64,000 nucleotides of DNA from DATKMP01 sp963790045 (GCA_963790045.1 CAWBMS010000007.1:124001-188000), one strand, 5' to 3'. Shown: positions 18,422 to 27,780, counted from the first letter of the stretch. Notes: generated from the letters alone by a model not told the origin. Numbers and translations: made by a program.

Positions 18422-19633
18422 TTATTTTCTTCCAGTTCTCCGTATGACCTGTGCAACGGTCTTCATTGGCAAACCGTAAATTTTGATGAAGCCGACACTC
18501 GATTTATGATCGAACACGTCTGCATCGGTATATGTTGCCAATTTGGTATCATACAACGAATACGGCGATGTGCGTCCGACGACATCCACATTGCCTTTGT
18601 AAAGTTTCAACTTCACGGTTCCGGTTACAACTTTTTGCGTTGCGTTCACGAACCCATCCAACGCTTCACGCAACGGCGAGAACCACAAGCCATTGTAAAT
18701 AAGATCGGCGTAATCGTTGGCAAGCTTTGCTTTGTAGTGCGATGTGTCTTTATCGAGCACAAGGCGTTCGAGTTCACGATGTGCCGTGTGCAAAATAGTG
18801 GCGCCGGGCGCTTCGTAGATTTCGCGGGATTTGATGCCGACGAGACGATTTTCCACAAGGTCCAACCGTCCGATGCCATTCGATCCGCCGAGTTCATTGA
18901 GAATATCGATCAATGCAACGCCTTTCATTTTTTTGCCGTCGAGGGCAACGGGCACACCTTCTTTGAAATCGATAGAAACGTATGCTGCTTCATCTGGCGC
19001 AAGGTTCGGTGCAACGGTACGCTGGTAGGCATCGGCGGGCGGCTCCACCATCGGGTCTTCCAACACACCGCATTCGATTGCCGTGCCCCAGATATTTTCA
19101 TCGAGCGAGTAGGGGCTTTTTTTCGATGCGACCACGGGAATGCCATGCGCTTCGCAATACGCAATTTCTTCTTCGCGGGATTTGAATTCCCAGTCACGAA
19201 CTGGCGCGAAGACTTTTAATTCCGGTGCAAGCGCGTTCACAGCAACTTCAAATCGCACCTGATCGTTGCCTTTACCTGTGCATCCGTGTGCGACAGCAGT
19301 ACATTTTTCTTTCTTCGCCACTTCCACCAACGATTTTGCAAGAAGCGGACGGCCGATTGCGGTTGCCATCGGATAATTGTATTCATATAATGCTCCGGCT
19401 TTCAGTGCCGGCCAGATATATTCTTCCACGAACTCTTTGCGCAGATCTTGAATGTACACTTTCACTGCACCGCTCTTCTTGGCTTTTTCTTTCAATCCTG
19501 TCAATTCTTTTTTCTGTCCGAGATCGCCGGTGACGGTGACAATATCGGCATTATATTTTTCTTGCAGCCATTTCACGATGACCGATGTATCGAGACCGCC
19601 GGAATAGGCGACGGCTATGCGTTCTTTACTCAA
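18422..19633 (-). CDS. argG: Argininosuccinate synthase
   Basis: 403 residues, full length for the family. ATP-pyrophosphatase P-loop AYSGGLDTSVIVKWL at the N-terminus; further signatures HGCTGKGNDQVRFE, YSLDENIWGTAIECG (SxDxNxWG) and VRFEV. It joins citrulline and aspartate using ATP, the penultimate step of arginine synthesis. The start is TTG at 19633 with AAGGAG seven bases upstream. Last gene of the argC-J-B-R-smr-argG operon; argF, argD and argH are not in the window. Confidence 0.97.
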   Translation of the reverse strand: MSKERIAVAYSGGLDTSVIVKWLQEKYNADIVTVTGDLGQKKELTGLKEKAKKSGAVKVYIQDLRKEFVEEYIWPALKAGALYEYNYPMATAIGRPLLAKSLVEVAKKEKCTAVAHGCTGKGNDQVRFEVAVNALAPELKVFAPVRDWEFKSREEEIAYCEAHGIPVVASKKSPYSLDENIWGTAIECGVLEDPMVEPPADAYQRTVAPNLAPDEAAYVSIDFKEGVPVALDGKKMKGVALIDILNELGGSNGIGRLDLVENRLVGIKSREIYEAPGATILHTAHRELERLVLDKDTSHYKAKLANDYADLIYNGLWFSPLREALDGFVNATQKVVTGTVKLKLYKGNVDVVGRTSPYSLYDTKLATYTDADVFDHKSSVGFIKIYGLPMKTVAQVIRRTGRK

Positions 19634-19663
19634 CTGTATTCTCCTTTTCGTTTACGTAATAAT

Positions 19664-20002
19664 TTATTTTATCCAAACAATCGTGATGCCGGCATTGGCC
19701 ACTCCGAGATCGGCGTCGGATTCCTGCCCGCATTCTTTTCGCAGCACTTGAACGTCTGCATTGAACAACTCATACTCTTCGCCTGCAACGGCGGTGCGCA
19801 GGCGAGCGCGGTTGCGATACGCCCAGTTTCTCGCAACTTCTTTCAGTCTCGCGGGGCGCTCTTCACTTCCTTTTCCATGAATAATTTTTAGCACACGCAA
19901 TGTCGATGAAGCTTTCACCATACGCAGCGTTTCATCCAGAAATAGTTCTGCATCTTCGGACAACATCGGCGGATGCGCAATATCGATGGTGTGTGTGTAC
20001 AC
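19664..20002 (-). CDS. Smr-domain protein
   Basis: 112 residues that are essentially a single Smr (MutS2 C-terminal-like) domain: LFLDETLRMVKASSTLRVLKIIHGKGS (the conserved H-G-K-G), LKEVARNWAYRNRARL, and ADLGVANAGITIVWI in place of the usual GGxGxTxV ending. Smr domains bind or nick nucleic acid. The start is GTG, 2 bases after the argR stop, so translation is coupled inside the arginine operon. A link to arginine metabolism itself is not obvious. Confidence 0.75.
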   Translation of the reverse strand: MYTHTIDIAHPPMLSEDAELFLDETLRMVKASSTLRVLKIIHGKGSEERPARLKEVARNWAYRNRARLRTAVAGEEYELFNADVQVLRKECGQESDADLGVANAGITIVWIK

Positions 20003-20004
20003 GG

Positions 20005-20481
20005 TTATATTTTTTTCATCTTTTGTAAAATATCTTTGATCGCTTTGACTGTCTCGCTGATTTTTTTCACGGAGCGCGGTAAAACAAATATCGTATTATC
20101 GCCGGCAATCGTTCCGAGCACGGATTGCAAATGTAAATGGTCGATACTTTCCGCCACGCCTTGCGCGCGTCCCGGTAAAGTTTTGATGACAACCATTGTT
20201 TCGTTGGAATCGATCACTTCAATCTCTAAGCCGACGAGCGTGGTAAGACGTTCTTCTTCCTGATCGGGTGTCAACATATAACGCGAACCATTCGGTGTGT
20301 GTACCCACGCAATGCCGATCTCCTGCATATCCCGCGAGAGCGTTGCCTGTGTGGTTTTGAATCCCATCTTGCGCAGCAATGAAGCGAGCGCTGTCTGCGT
20401 GGTGATGGCATTTTCCGCAAGAATATGTTTGATGGCAAGATGCCGCTGTTGTTTTTCCATAACGGACTTTCTATGATTCAT
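20005..20481 (-). CDS. argR: Arginine repressor
   Basis: 158 residues as written, or 151 from ATG 20460. N-terminal winged helix (HLAIKHILAENAITTQTALASLL, TTQATLSRDMQEIGIAWV with the classic SRD). C-terminal hexamerisation and arginine-binding domain (VIKTLPGRAQGVAESIDHL, VLGTIAGDNTIFVLPRS containing GTIAGDDT-like ligand residues). It senses arginine and represses biosynthesis. The upstream start overlaps argB by 11 bases. A tandem operator-like site lies upstream of argC. Confidence 0.95.
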   Translation of the reverse strand: MNHRKSVMEKQQRHLAIKHILAENAITTQTALASLLRKMGFKTTQATLSRDMQEIGIAWVHTPNGSRYMLTPDQEEERLTTLVGLEIEVIDSNETMVVIKTLPGRAQGVAESIDHLHLQSVLGTIAGDNTIFVLPRSVKKISETVKAIKDILQKMKKI

Positions 20482-21337
20482 GAATCATTTGTGTTCCGAT
20501 TCCTTCATCTGTAAATATTTCAAGAAGAAGCGAATGTTTGATTCGGCCATCGACAATGTGAATTTTATTGACACCCGTATTGAGCGTTGAAAATCCTGAA
20601 CGAACTTTGGGGATCATTCCGCCGGTAATAGCACCTTGCTGAATGAGTGATTCCGTTTCTGGCTCTGTGAGCGATGAAACGAGTTTGCCGTTCACCATCA
20701 CACCTTCAATATCGCTAAGATACACGAGTTTTTCCGCTTTCAATGCGGAAGCGACAGCACCCGCAGCAAGATCTGCGTTGATGTTTAAAATATTTCCGTC
20801 ATCGCCGACTGCAAGCGGTGCAATTACCGGCATCATGCCATTGGTGGAAAGTAAATTGAGAAAATTCGTATCGACCGTGTGCACTTCGCCGACCAATCCG
20901 AGATCGACACCGTTCTTTAAACTTTTTGAGGCGCGAAGCAATTGATTATCGACACCGCATAATCCAACAGCATTGCCGCCGTTGGAGTTGATGAGATTGA
21001 CAATTTCTTTATTGAGTTTTCCGGCAAGCACCATCATCACCACCGTGACCATTTCTTCGTCCGTGTAGCGCTGGCCATCCACAAAACTTGTTTTGATGTT
21101 GAGCCGCGAGGCAAGTTCGGTAATATCTTTTCCGCCGCCATGTACGATAACAATGTTCACGCCAATCTTGCGAAGGATCGTTACATCCTGCGCAAATGAT
21201 TTTTTTAGATTCTCATCCGTCATTGCCGCGCCGCCGTATTTGATGACAAAAGTTTTGCCTTCATACGTTTGAATGTACGGCAATGCTTCAATGAGAATTT
21301 CTTCTTTGTTTTCGACAGTAATCGGATTTTTCGTCAT
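20471..21337 (-). CDS. argB: Acetylglutamate kinase
   Basis: 288 residues, amino-acid-kinase fold. FVIKYGGAAM (Lys for phosphate), IVIVHGGGKDITELASRL, DIEGVM, GAITGGMIPKV with the transition-state Lys. It phosphorylates N-acetylglutamate, step two of the acetyl-cycle route to arginine. The length and the N-terminal extension (VENKEEILIEALPYIQTYEGK) fit the arginine-inhibited hexameric type, so feedback control is likely. GAAGG precedes the start; 27 bases separate it from argJ. Confidence 0.97.
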   Translation of the reverse strand: MTKNPITVENKEEILIEALPYIQTYEGKTFVIKYGGAAMTDENLKKSFAQDVTILRKIGVNIVIVHGGGKDITELASRLNIKTSFVDGQRYTDEEMVTVVMMVLAGKLNKEIVNLINSNGGNAVGLCGVDNQLLRASKSLKNGVDLGLVGEVHTVDTNFLNLLSTNGMMPVIAPLAVGDDGNILNINADLAAGAVASALKAEKLVYLSDIEGVMVNGKLVSSLTEPETESLIQQGAITGGMIPKVRSGFSTLNTGVNKIHIVDGRIKHSLLLEIFTDEGIGTQMIHES

Positions 21338-21364
21338 CGTATTGGCCTTCGGAATTTTTACAGT

Positions 21365-22582
21365 TTATGTTCTGTAACTTGCATTGATATGAATATATTC
21401 TTTGGTGAGATCACATGTCCAGAATTGCGCGTGCGCCGGTCCTTGATGCAGATCGATATAAATGAAAATCGTATCCTGCATCAGCGTGGCTTTTGCTTTT
21501 TCTTCATCGAGCACGATTTCGTAATTCGGGCGCAGCACCGCGACATCGTTGAATGAGATTGCAACCTTTGCCGGATCAAAATCGATTCCGGAATATCCGA
21601 CCGCAGCAAGCACACGTCCCCAATTTGCATCCGCACCGTGAATAGCAGTCTTCACCAAATTAGAATTTGCAACAGAACGCGCCGCCTGTGCAGCTTCTTC
21701 TTCTGTCGTTGCGCCGTTCACAACGATCTCAATCAACTTGCTTGCACCTTCGCCGTCGCGCGCAATCATTTTCGCAAGCGAGACAAGAACGTGTTCTAAC
21801 GCCTGCACAAATTTTTCATACGCCGGAGTGTTTTCCATAATCACGATATTCTTTGCTGCACCGTTGGCAAGCACTAATACCATATCGTTCGTGCTCATAT
21901 CACCGTCAACCGTCAATCGATTGAATGAGCGAGCGTTTGCCCTGTTCAATGCTTGCTGTAATGCAGATTGAGAAATCACCGCATCAGTAGTTACGAAGCC
22001 GAGCATCGTTGCCATGTTTGGAGAAATCATTCCCGAACCTTTGCACATTCCGCCAACCGTAACGATTGCAGAATCTATGTTGAACTGCACGGCAATCTCT
22101 TTGGAAAATGTATCGGTCGTCATAATCGCTTCCGCGGCATCGGTACCGCCCTGCGCGGATAATTTTCCGGTAAGTTCTTGAATCCCCTGCGTTATATTTT
22201 CCATCGGCAAATATTGTCCGATGACGCCGGTAGAAGAAACAAGCACGTGTTCTTTCGGAATATTCAATACTTCAGCTGTTTGCGTCACCATTTGCCAAGC
22301 ATCTTTCATTCCTTGTTCGCCCGTGCATGCATTCGCATTGCCGCTGTTCACGACAACAGCAGAACAAAGCGATGATTTCGACAATTGTTCTTTATCTACC
22401 ATCAACGGAGCCGCGACCACTTTGTTTGTTGTAAAAACACCGGCAACCGTTGCAGGCGTTTCGGAACGAATGATGGCAATATCTTTTTTTACTTTTCTAA
22501 TTCCGCAATACACGCCGCCGGCAGTAAATCCATTTGCAGCAGTGACACCGCCGGTACATTCTTGAAACAACACGATACTCAT
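21365..22582 (-). CDS. argJ: Glutamate N-acetyltransferase (ornithine acetyltransferase)
   Basis: 405 residues, usual length. GMCKGSGMISPNMATMLGFVTTDA contains the self-cleavage site with the nucleophilic Thr of MATML; FNRLTVDGDMSTNDMVL and GADANWGRVLAAVGYSG are further signatures. It transfers acetyl from N-acetylornithine to glutamate, and may also use acetyl-CoA if bifunctional. No separate argA was seen here. ATG overlaps the argC stop by one base (TAATG). Confidence 0.97.
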   Translation of the reverse strand: MSIVLFQECTGGVTAANGFTAGGVYCGIRKVKKDIAIIRSETPATVAGVFTTNKVVAAPLMVDKEQLSKSSLCSAVVVNSGNANACTGEQGMKDAWQMVTQTAEVLNIPKEHVLVSSTGVIGQYLPMENITQGIQELTGKLSAQGGTDAAEAIMTTDTFSKEIAVQFNIDSAIVTVGGMCKGSGMISPNMATMLGFVTTDAVISQSALQQALNRANARSFNRLTVDGDMSTNDMVLVLANGAAKNIVIMENTPAYEKFVQALEHVLVSLAKMIARDGEGASKLIEIVVNGATTEEEAAQAARSVANSNLVKTAIHGADANWGRVLAAVGYSGIDFDPAKVAISFNDVAVLRPNYEIVLDEEKAKATLMQDTIFIYIDLHQGPAHAQFWTCDLTKEYIHINASYRT

Positions 22583-23604
22583 TATAACAATCCTTCTGTT
22601 TCTTTCAATCCAAACATCACATTCATATTTTGCACTGCCTGTCCCGCTGCGCCTTTGATTAAATTATCGATGACAGAGAACACAACAACCTGTCCGTTTT
22701 CGGGAAACACGTTGAATCCGATATCGATGTAATTGGTGTGCGCAACGTGTTTAATGTCTGGAATTGCTGTTGCGGAGAACCGAACGAACGGTGCATTGCC
22801 ATAATATTTTTCGTACGCGGACATAACATCTTTTTCTGTTTTTCCCGATGCGAGCATTGCATAGGAACTTGTATAAATTCCACGCGTGATCGGAATCAGA
22901 TGCGGCACAAATGTAACAACTGTCGGCTTGCCGGAAATTTGTTCAAGCGCCATGCGAATTTCTGGAATGTGCTGATGCGTTCCAACTTTGTAGGCGCGGA
23001 CAGATTCATTCACTTCTGTGAACGACATTTCTAATGATGAACTTTTTCCCGCACCGGAAACGCCCGACATAGAACTGATCGCAATGCCGGTATGTTCAAT
23101 CACGCCGTCTTTCAACAGCGGCGCGAGCGGCAAAATGGCGCTGGTAGGATAACAACCGGGGTTGGAAATAAATGTGGCGTTCTTTAATTGTTGAGCATGC
23201 CACTCCGGGAATCCGTAAACAGCGTCAGATAATTCTTTAAGTGCTGTATGTGTACGTTTGTAATAACGTTCATACCACGATGTATCTTTCAATCGGAAAT
23301 CGCCGCCGAGATCGATTACTTTTTTCCCTGCGGCAAGAATCTGCGGAACGAGATTCAACGCTTCGCCGGAAGGCAGCGCAATAAACACTAAATCGCTTTG
23401 CGCAAGCTTATCGATGGAAAACGATTCCAGCACCGGATCGAATGTTTTACCGAAGATCGGTGCCACGTCGCTTAGATGTTTTCCCGCCGTTGTATTGGCA
23501 AATAATTTATCTAAAATAACGTTGGGGTGATGCAGAAGAATTTTTATGAGTTCGACGCCGCTATAGCCGGATGCGCCGATGAGAGAAACATGAAGTTTAT
23601 TCAA
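22582..23604 (-). CDS. argC: N-acetyl-gamma-glutamyl-phosphate reductase
   Basis: 340 residues. Rossmann start SLIGASGYSGVELIKILLHHPN; active-site Cys in FISNPGCYPTSAIL; GVSGAGKSS follows. It reduces acetylglutamyl phosphate with NADPH. First gene of the operon. The start is TTG at 23604, since no in-frame ATG precedes the Rossmann motif. The 143-base divergent gap to ychF holds two ARG-box-like sites. Confidence 0.97.
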   Translation of the reverse strand: MNKLHVSLIGASGYSGVELIKILLHHPNVILDKLFANTTAGKHLSDVAPIFGKTFDPVLESFSIDKLAQSDLVFIALPSGEALNLVPQILAAGKKVIDLGGDFRLKDTSWYERYYKRTHTALKELSDAVYGFPEWHAQQLKNATFISNPGCYPTSAILPLAPLLKDGVIEHTGIAISSMSGVSGAGKSSSLEMSFTEVNESVRAYKVGTHQHIPEIRMALEQISGKPTVVTFVPHLIPITRGIYTSSYAMLASGKTEKDVMSAYEKYYGNAPFVRFSATAIPDIKHVAHTNYIDIGFNVFPENGQVVVFSVIDNLIKGAAGQAVQNMNVMFGLKETEGLL

Positions 23605-23627
23605 TCTATAATCCTACAATTATCGTG

Positions 23628-23661
23628 TGTATAAATATACAGAGCGATACATAAATATTCA
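23628..23661. promoter_or_regulatory. Tandem ARG-box-like operator for argC
   Basis: Two similar dyads: TGTATAAATATACA (23628-23641, six-base perfect arms) and TACATAAATATTCA (23648-23661). Centres are 20 bases apart, close to the spacing of paired ARG boxes in E. coli. They lie 24-57 bases upstream of the argC start. With argR in the same operon, feedback repression is the likely role. Confidence 0.6.
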
Positions 23662-23747
23662 AATGAAAAATCCTTCATTTAACAAGATGAAAAGATGCTT
23701 TGAAGAAAAGGGAATCTTGGCTATATTCTTTCTGAAAGGAATCCGTT

Positions 23748-24839
23748 ATGGGCTTTACATGTGGAATCGTCGGGCTGCCGAATGTCGGTAAATCGACATT
23801 ATTTAATGCAATCACGGCTGCCGGTGCGAACGTTGCGAATTATCCGTTCTGTACCATCGATCCGAATGTCGGTATTGTTAGTGTGCCGGATAAACGGATT
23901 GAACGACAGGTGGAAATTTATCACGCGGCGAAAACCGTACCGACCACGCTGGAGTTTCTTGACATTGCCGGACTTGTGAAAGGCGCCAGCAAAGGCGAAG
24001 GACTCGGCAATCAATTTCTTTCTCACATTCGTATGGTCGATGCTATTGCGCATGTGGTGCGCTGTTTCGATGACGAAAACATTATTCACGTAGAGGGGAA
24101 GATTAATCCGAAGAACAATATCGAAATTATTGAAACGGAATTGATCTTGAAAGATTTAGAAACCGTTGAGAAGAAAATTCAAGAAGCAGAACGGCATGTC
24201 CGCGCCGGTGAAAAGAAAGCAAAGATCGAATCTGAATTTTATCAATCCGTGAAAGCACATCTTGCCACCGGGCGCCTTGCGCGGTACATTACGATTCAAA
24301 CTGATGAAGAGTCGATGTGGATGCGCGATATGTGTTTGCTCACCAACAAACCCGTGATGTATGTGTGCAACGTCCGCGAAGAAGATTTGACCAAAGAAAA
24401 TGCGTACGTGCAAGCCGTGCGTGAAGTTGCGGCAAAGGAAGATGCAAAAGTTGTTGTAGTAAGCGCGGCGGTGGAAGCAGAAATTGCCGAGCTGCCGGAA
24501 GCCGAACGCGCAGAGTTTCTTGCCGGGCTTGGATTGAAAGAATCCGGTTTGACAAAAGTGATTCACGAAGGATATGATTTGCTGCATTTGATTACGTTCT
24601 TTACTTCGGGACCAAAAGAAGTGCATGCGTGGACGGTCCGAAAAGGATCAACAGCGCCGCAAGCCGCCGGACAAATTCATAGTGATTTTGAGCAAGGATT
24701 TATCCGCGCAGAAATTATTAAGTTTGCCGATCTTGACCGGCTTGGAACAGAACTCGCCGTGAAAGAATCAGGATTGCTGCACATCGAAGGCCGCGAGTAT
24801 CTTATGGAAGACGGTGATTTGATGGTCGGTACGATTTAA
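23748..24839 (+). CDS. ychF: Redox-regulated ATPase YchF (Obg family)
   Basis: 363 residues, standard length. GIVGLPNVGKSTLFNAIT (P-loop), FLDIAGLVKGASKGEGLGNQFLSHIR (switch II and the OLA1/YchF signature), and a C-terminal TGS domain (LITFFTSGPKEVHAWTVRKGSTAPQAAGQIHSDF). The NKxE-type G4 motif is replaced, as in YchF, so ATP is preferred. It is a ribosome-associated stress regulator. GAAAGGAA precedes ATG. Transcribed divergently from argC. Confidence 0.97.
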   Translation: MGFTCGIVGLPNVGKSTLFNAITAAGANVANYPFCTIDPNVGIVSVPDKRIERQVEIYHAAKTVPTTLEFLDIAGLVKGASKGEGLGNQFLSHIRMVDAIAHVVRCFDDENIIHVEGKINPKNNIEIIETELILKDLETVEKKIQEAERHVRAGEKKAKIESEFYQSVKAHLATGRLARYITIQTDEESMWMRDMCLLTNKPVMYVCNVREEDLTKENAYVQAVREVAAKEDAKVVVVSAAVEAEIAELPEAERAEFLAGLGLKESGLTKVIHEGYDLLHLITFFTSGPKEVHAWTVRKGSTAPQAAGQIHSDFEQGFIRAEIIKFADLDRLGTELAVKESGLLHIEGREYLMEDGDLMVGTI

Positions 24840-24912
24840 CGTATAATCATTTGAATTGCACCCGCGATTTCCTTATTTTAAAACACAGCATTCAATAAGA
24901 CTCAAACAGCCA

Positions 24913-25813
24913 ATGCATATTGCCGATATATTAAAAAACACGGGGCCGCATTTCAGTTTCGAATTTTTTCCGCCGAAAACGGAACAAGCCGCAACAACGT
25001 TGTTCCATTCTATTGCGGAATTGCAACCGCTCAAACCTTCCTATGTCAGTGTGACGTACAGGCGCAGGCGGCTCCACGCGGCAATTAACACACGAACTTG
25101 TTGTGCGGCTACAAAAGGAAACATCCTTCAACGTTGTTTCGCATCTCACGTGTGTCGGTGCAAGCAAAGATGAAATCAAACAGATTTTGATGACGTACAA
25201 CGAAGCAGGAATTCAAAACGTCATGGCGTTACGCGGCGATCCGCCGAAAGGACAAACCAGCTTTGCGCAATATCCCGACGGATTTCTTCATTCTGCCGAT
25301 CTTGTCGCATTCATCAAACAGCACTTTCCTACTATGGGAATCGGTATCGCTGGCTTTCCCGAAGGTCATCCCGACACGCCGAATCGCTTAAAAGAATTAG
25401 AATATCTAAAAGTGAAGGTTGATGCTGGAGCAGATTACATTTGCACACAGTTTTTTTTCGACAATCATGATTTCTATGACTTCTGTGAACGATGCGAAAT
25501 TGCAGGAATCAAAGTTCCCATCATCGCCGGTATTATGCCTATTTCATCCCGCAAAGGAATGGCGCGGCAGGCGGAACAAGCGCTCGGCGCACGATTTCCC
25601 GCAAAATTATTGAAAGCGGTTGCCCGCGCCGAAGATGACGAATCCGTCGAAAAAGTCGGTATTCATTGGGCAACACAGCAGGTGCTGGATTTGCTGGACA
25701 ACAACGTCAAAGGCGTTCATTTCTACACCCTCAATCGTTCCAAACCGACGTTGAAAATTTACGATTCACTCGGTGTTAAAACTTCAGACGGGCTTCGTAA
25801 ATCTATACTGTAA
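24913..25813 (+). CDS. metF: Methylenetetrahydrofolate reductase (frameshift at 25060)
   Basis: About 299 residues after correction. It opens MHIADILKNTGPHFSFEFFPPKTEQ, the classic MetF start. The frame then breaks in the near-invariant SVTYGAGGSTR: the DNA reads GTGACGTAC A GGCGCAGGC, and deleting the single A at 25060 restores VSVTYGAGGSTRQLTHELV. The rest is intact (LTCVGASKDEI, ALRGDPP, FPEGHPD, DAGADYICTQFFFDN). It reduces methylene-THF to methyl-THF for methionine. The extra base directly follows GTAC (25056-25059). No strong ribosome-binding site; a TTG at 24856 is a weaker alternative start. Confidence 0.93.
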
Positions 25814-25914
25814 CACTTCCTTTGCAGCGTTCAAACATTCTTTTCGCTTGACCGACATCACATAAAAGAATAATAACACTTGAACGCTTGAATTCTATTT
25901 CACGGTTCTTTACA

Positions 25915-25929
25915 TTACGGTTACCGTAA
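25915..25929. promoter_or_regulatory. Perfect 7-bp-arm palindrome upstream of lipoprotein gene
   Basis: TTACGGTTACCGTAA: arms TTACGGT/ACCGTAA around one base, 44 bases before the lipoprotein ATG (25974). Position and symmetry suggest an operator for a dimeric regulator. No second copy was noticed. Confidence 0.4.
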
Positions 25930-25973
25930 GAGCCACGGAAGATCATGTTTCACAGTAATCTATGGAGGACACG

Positions 25974-26444
25974 ATGAAGCCCACATATATGTTGTGTACC
26001 GCAGTTCTTGTTTTTTTCATAGCCGGATGCAATTCCCTGACACTCCGTCCGGCAGAATTTGCATGGCCGGTGGAAGTAGTGCTGAAACCGGATGCCAAAG
26101 GCACTGTTCAAGAAACGCGCTACCAAATCAGTTTTACTGTCAAAGCGCTGCTGTTTGATGCTGTGCAGGATTCGGTCAACGTAACAAAGCATTCGCTTCA
26201 CATTATTCGTGATGAAGATGGATATTATTTTGTGACCGCAAAAGGATTTAAAGATATCTATGTCTTTGCACCATGTGAAGGCGCGCTGAAGTTAGAAAAG
26301 AAAATATTGATTAACGAAAAAGGATTGGAGGCGCCAGCATTCAACCAAAAATCTCCGTTCATCCAGCTGATCGATGAGAAGAATGAAAATGAACCGCCTG
26401 TTCTGTTATCCAAGAACGGCATTCAAGGAGGAGAAAAGAAATGA
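25974..26444 (+). CDS. Lipoprotein of unknown function
   Basis: 156 residues. MKPTYMLCTAVLVFFIAGC is a lipoprotein signal with lipobox FIAGC. The mature part is mostly beta (PAEFAWPVEVVLKPDAKGTVQ, YQISFTVKALLFDAV, HIIRDEDGYYFVTAKGFKDIYVF) and has no recognised domain. GGAGG lies before the chosen ATG. The stop overlaps the next gene's ATG, so it is co-translated with a membrane-anchored coiled-coil protein; together they may form an envelope assembly (inference). Confidence 0.7.
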   Translation: MKPTYMLCTAVLVFFIAGCNSLTLRPAEFAWPVEVVLKPDAKGTVQETRYQISFTVKALLFDAVQDSVNVTKHSLHIIRDEDGYYFVTAKGFKDIYVFAPCEGALKLEKKILINEKGLEAPAFNQKSPFIQLIDEKNENEPPVLLSKNGIQGGEKK

Positions 26445-27772
26445 AGATAGCACGAATAATTTCCAGCATGCTGCTTTTAGTGTTCATGGTAAGCGTCTCG
26501 GCATTCGCACAAAAGTCCGACCGAGCCATCGTCGATAAGTTTGAGCAAACCATCAAAACACTTTCTCAGGCAGCCGATGCAGCGAAGACAGTCCAGGATT
26601 GCGCAGACATCAATTCATCTATCAAAGAACTCGAAACAGAATTTGCTCCGCAGAAAGATTTGTTAGATAAATCTCTGTATCCTGACGATTATACAAAATC
26701 GATCACCAATTTGAAAGCGCGGCTGTTAGTAAGACAATCCGATCTTGGTGTGATCGAATCACAAATCGTACGCATTACGGAATTAGAGGCGCAGGTGCGT
26801 GAACTTTCCGGAAAAGTGGACAGCTTATCCCAAACCAACACACAGTTGTTGGGAGAATCCAAACGATTGGAAAAAGCAGCGGCCGTAGATAAAGCGCTTG
26901 TCGATTCATTGAACGCCGTCATCGATAAGCTGCGGCAAAATCTGAAAGCACGCGATCAATTGATTTTTGCGTTAGTCGATAGTCTCTTTCAGCAATACGA
27001 TAAGAACGTTGCATCGATGAACGATGTTGAAAAACAGGGTGTCGTTGGAAAATTAGAACGCCGGAACGTTTTGACCAGCATCAAAAAATCGATTTCCGAT
27101 AACTTACAATTTTTAGAATCAACTTCGTTGACGGCAAAAGATTATGCTGAAATCGAACGCCAGCACAGCAAATTCGAAAGCCAGTGGAAAGGGATCGGAT
27201 CGAAACTTGCGGCGGTTTATCTCAGCGGCAAGCAAAAGAAAAATGAAGTTGCCGTGATTGATACGATGCTTGCAACGTGGTCGGTAAAAGTGAATGAAGG
27301 CACATGGAAATCACTTGCGGCGTTGCTTGAAAAAGGCGGCATTGCAATAAAGCCGTTTACGAACGGTGGAGAATTCTATCAAAACTTTACCGCATTCCTA
27401 GAAGAACAAACGAAAAATCCTCTGAACGAATCAAAAGATGTTCGTTCAAAACGATTTAGCAACTTCAACACCACCGTCTGGACAACAGACCTTGATCCGA
27501 CGTGGCTACCAGTTCTTGTCGAAACAGGAAAAATCACTGCCGACCAGAAACTCGACATTGAAAAGAAAGTCGAAGCATGGCGCAGTTCTATAGCACCGAT
27601 GTCATGGATTTATTATGTCATCATCGGTATCGTGTTGATCGTCATCCTGCGCGCGATCAGCAAGTTGTACAAAAGAAACCGAAGCCGACAGAATAAAATA
27701 TCATCCAGCAACACTATTAACACAAAAGCCCTTGCACAATGCAAGGGCTTTTCTATGAAATTCGGTTTTTGA
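26441..27772 (+). CDS. Secreted/anchored coiled-coil protein (true stop probably 27696)
   Basis: Signal peptide (MKIARIISSMLLLVFMVSVSAFAQ), a long heptad-rich region around residues 100-190 (ITELEAQVRELSGKVDSLSQ), a helical middle, and a transmembrane helix near the C-terminus (WIYYVIIGIVLIVILRAI). As written, the last ~25 codons run through a perfect 13-bp terminator hairpin, which is unnatural. Adding one A after GTAC (27667-27670) gives ISKLYKKKPKPTE and a stop at 27694-27696, upstream of the terminator, 418 residues in all. Function unknown; paired with the preceding lipoprotein. Confidence 0.7.
   Translation: MKIARIISSMLLLVFMVSVSAFAQKSDRAIVDKFEQTIKTLSQAADAAKTVQDCADINSSIKELETEFAPQKDLLDKSLYPDDYTKSITNLKARLLVRQSDLGVIESQIVRITELEAQVRELSGKVDSLSQTNTQLLGESKRLEKAAAVDKALVDSLNAVIDKLRQNLKARDQLIFALVDSLFQQYDKNVASMNDVEKQGVVGKLERRNVLTSIKKSISDNLQFLESTSLTAKDYAEIERQHSKFESQWKGIGSKLAAVYLSGKQKKNEVAVIDTMLATWSVKVNEGTWKSLAALLEKGGIAIKPFTNGGEFYQNFTAFLEEQTKNPLNESKDVRSKRFSNFNTTVWTTDLDPTWLPVLVETGKITADQKLDIEKKVEAWRSSIAPMSWIYYVIIGIVLIVILRAISKLYKRNRSRQNKISSSNTINTKALAQCKGFSMKFGF
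27724..27752 (+). terminator. Strong intrinsic terminator
   Basis: AAAAGCCCTTGCA (27724-27736) and TGCAAGGGCTTTT (27740-27752) form a perfect 13-bp stem with a CAA loop and a terminal T-run. It can work both ways, for the coiled-coil gene and the convergent PAP2 gene. Confidence 0.9.
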
Positions 27773-27780
27773 AAAAAAAA

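Noticed and set aside
18353..19219. 288-codon plus-strand frame opposite argG
   Set aside because: Shadow of a strongly conserved gene on the other strand; the translation shows no domain and is Cys/Phe/His-rich as expected for antisense.
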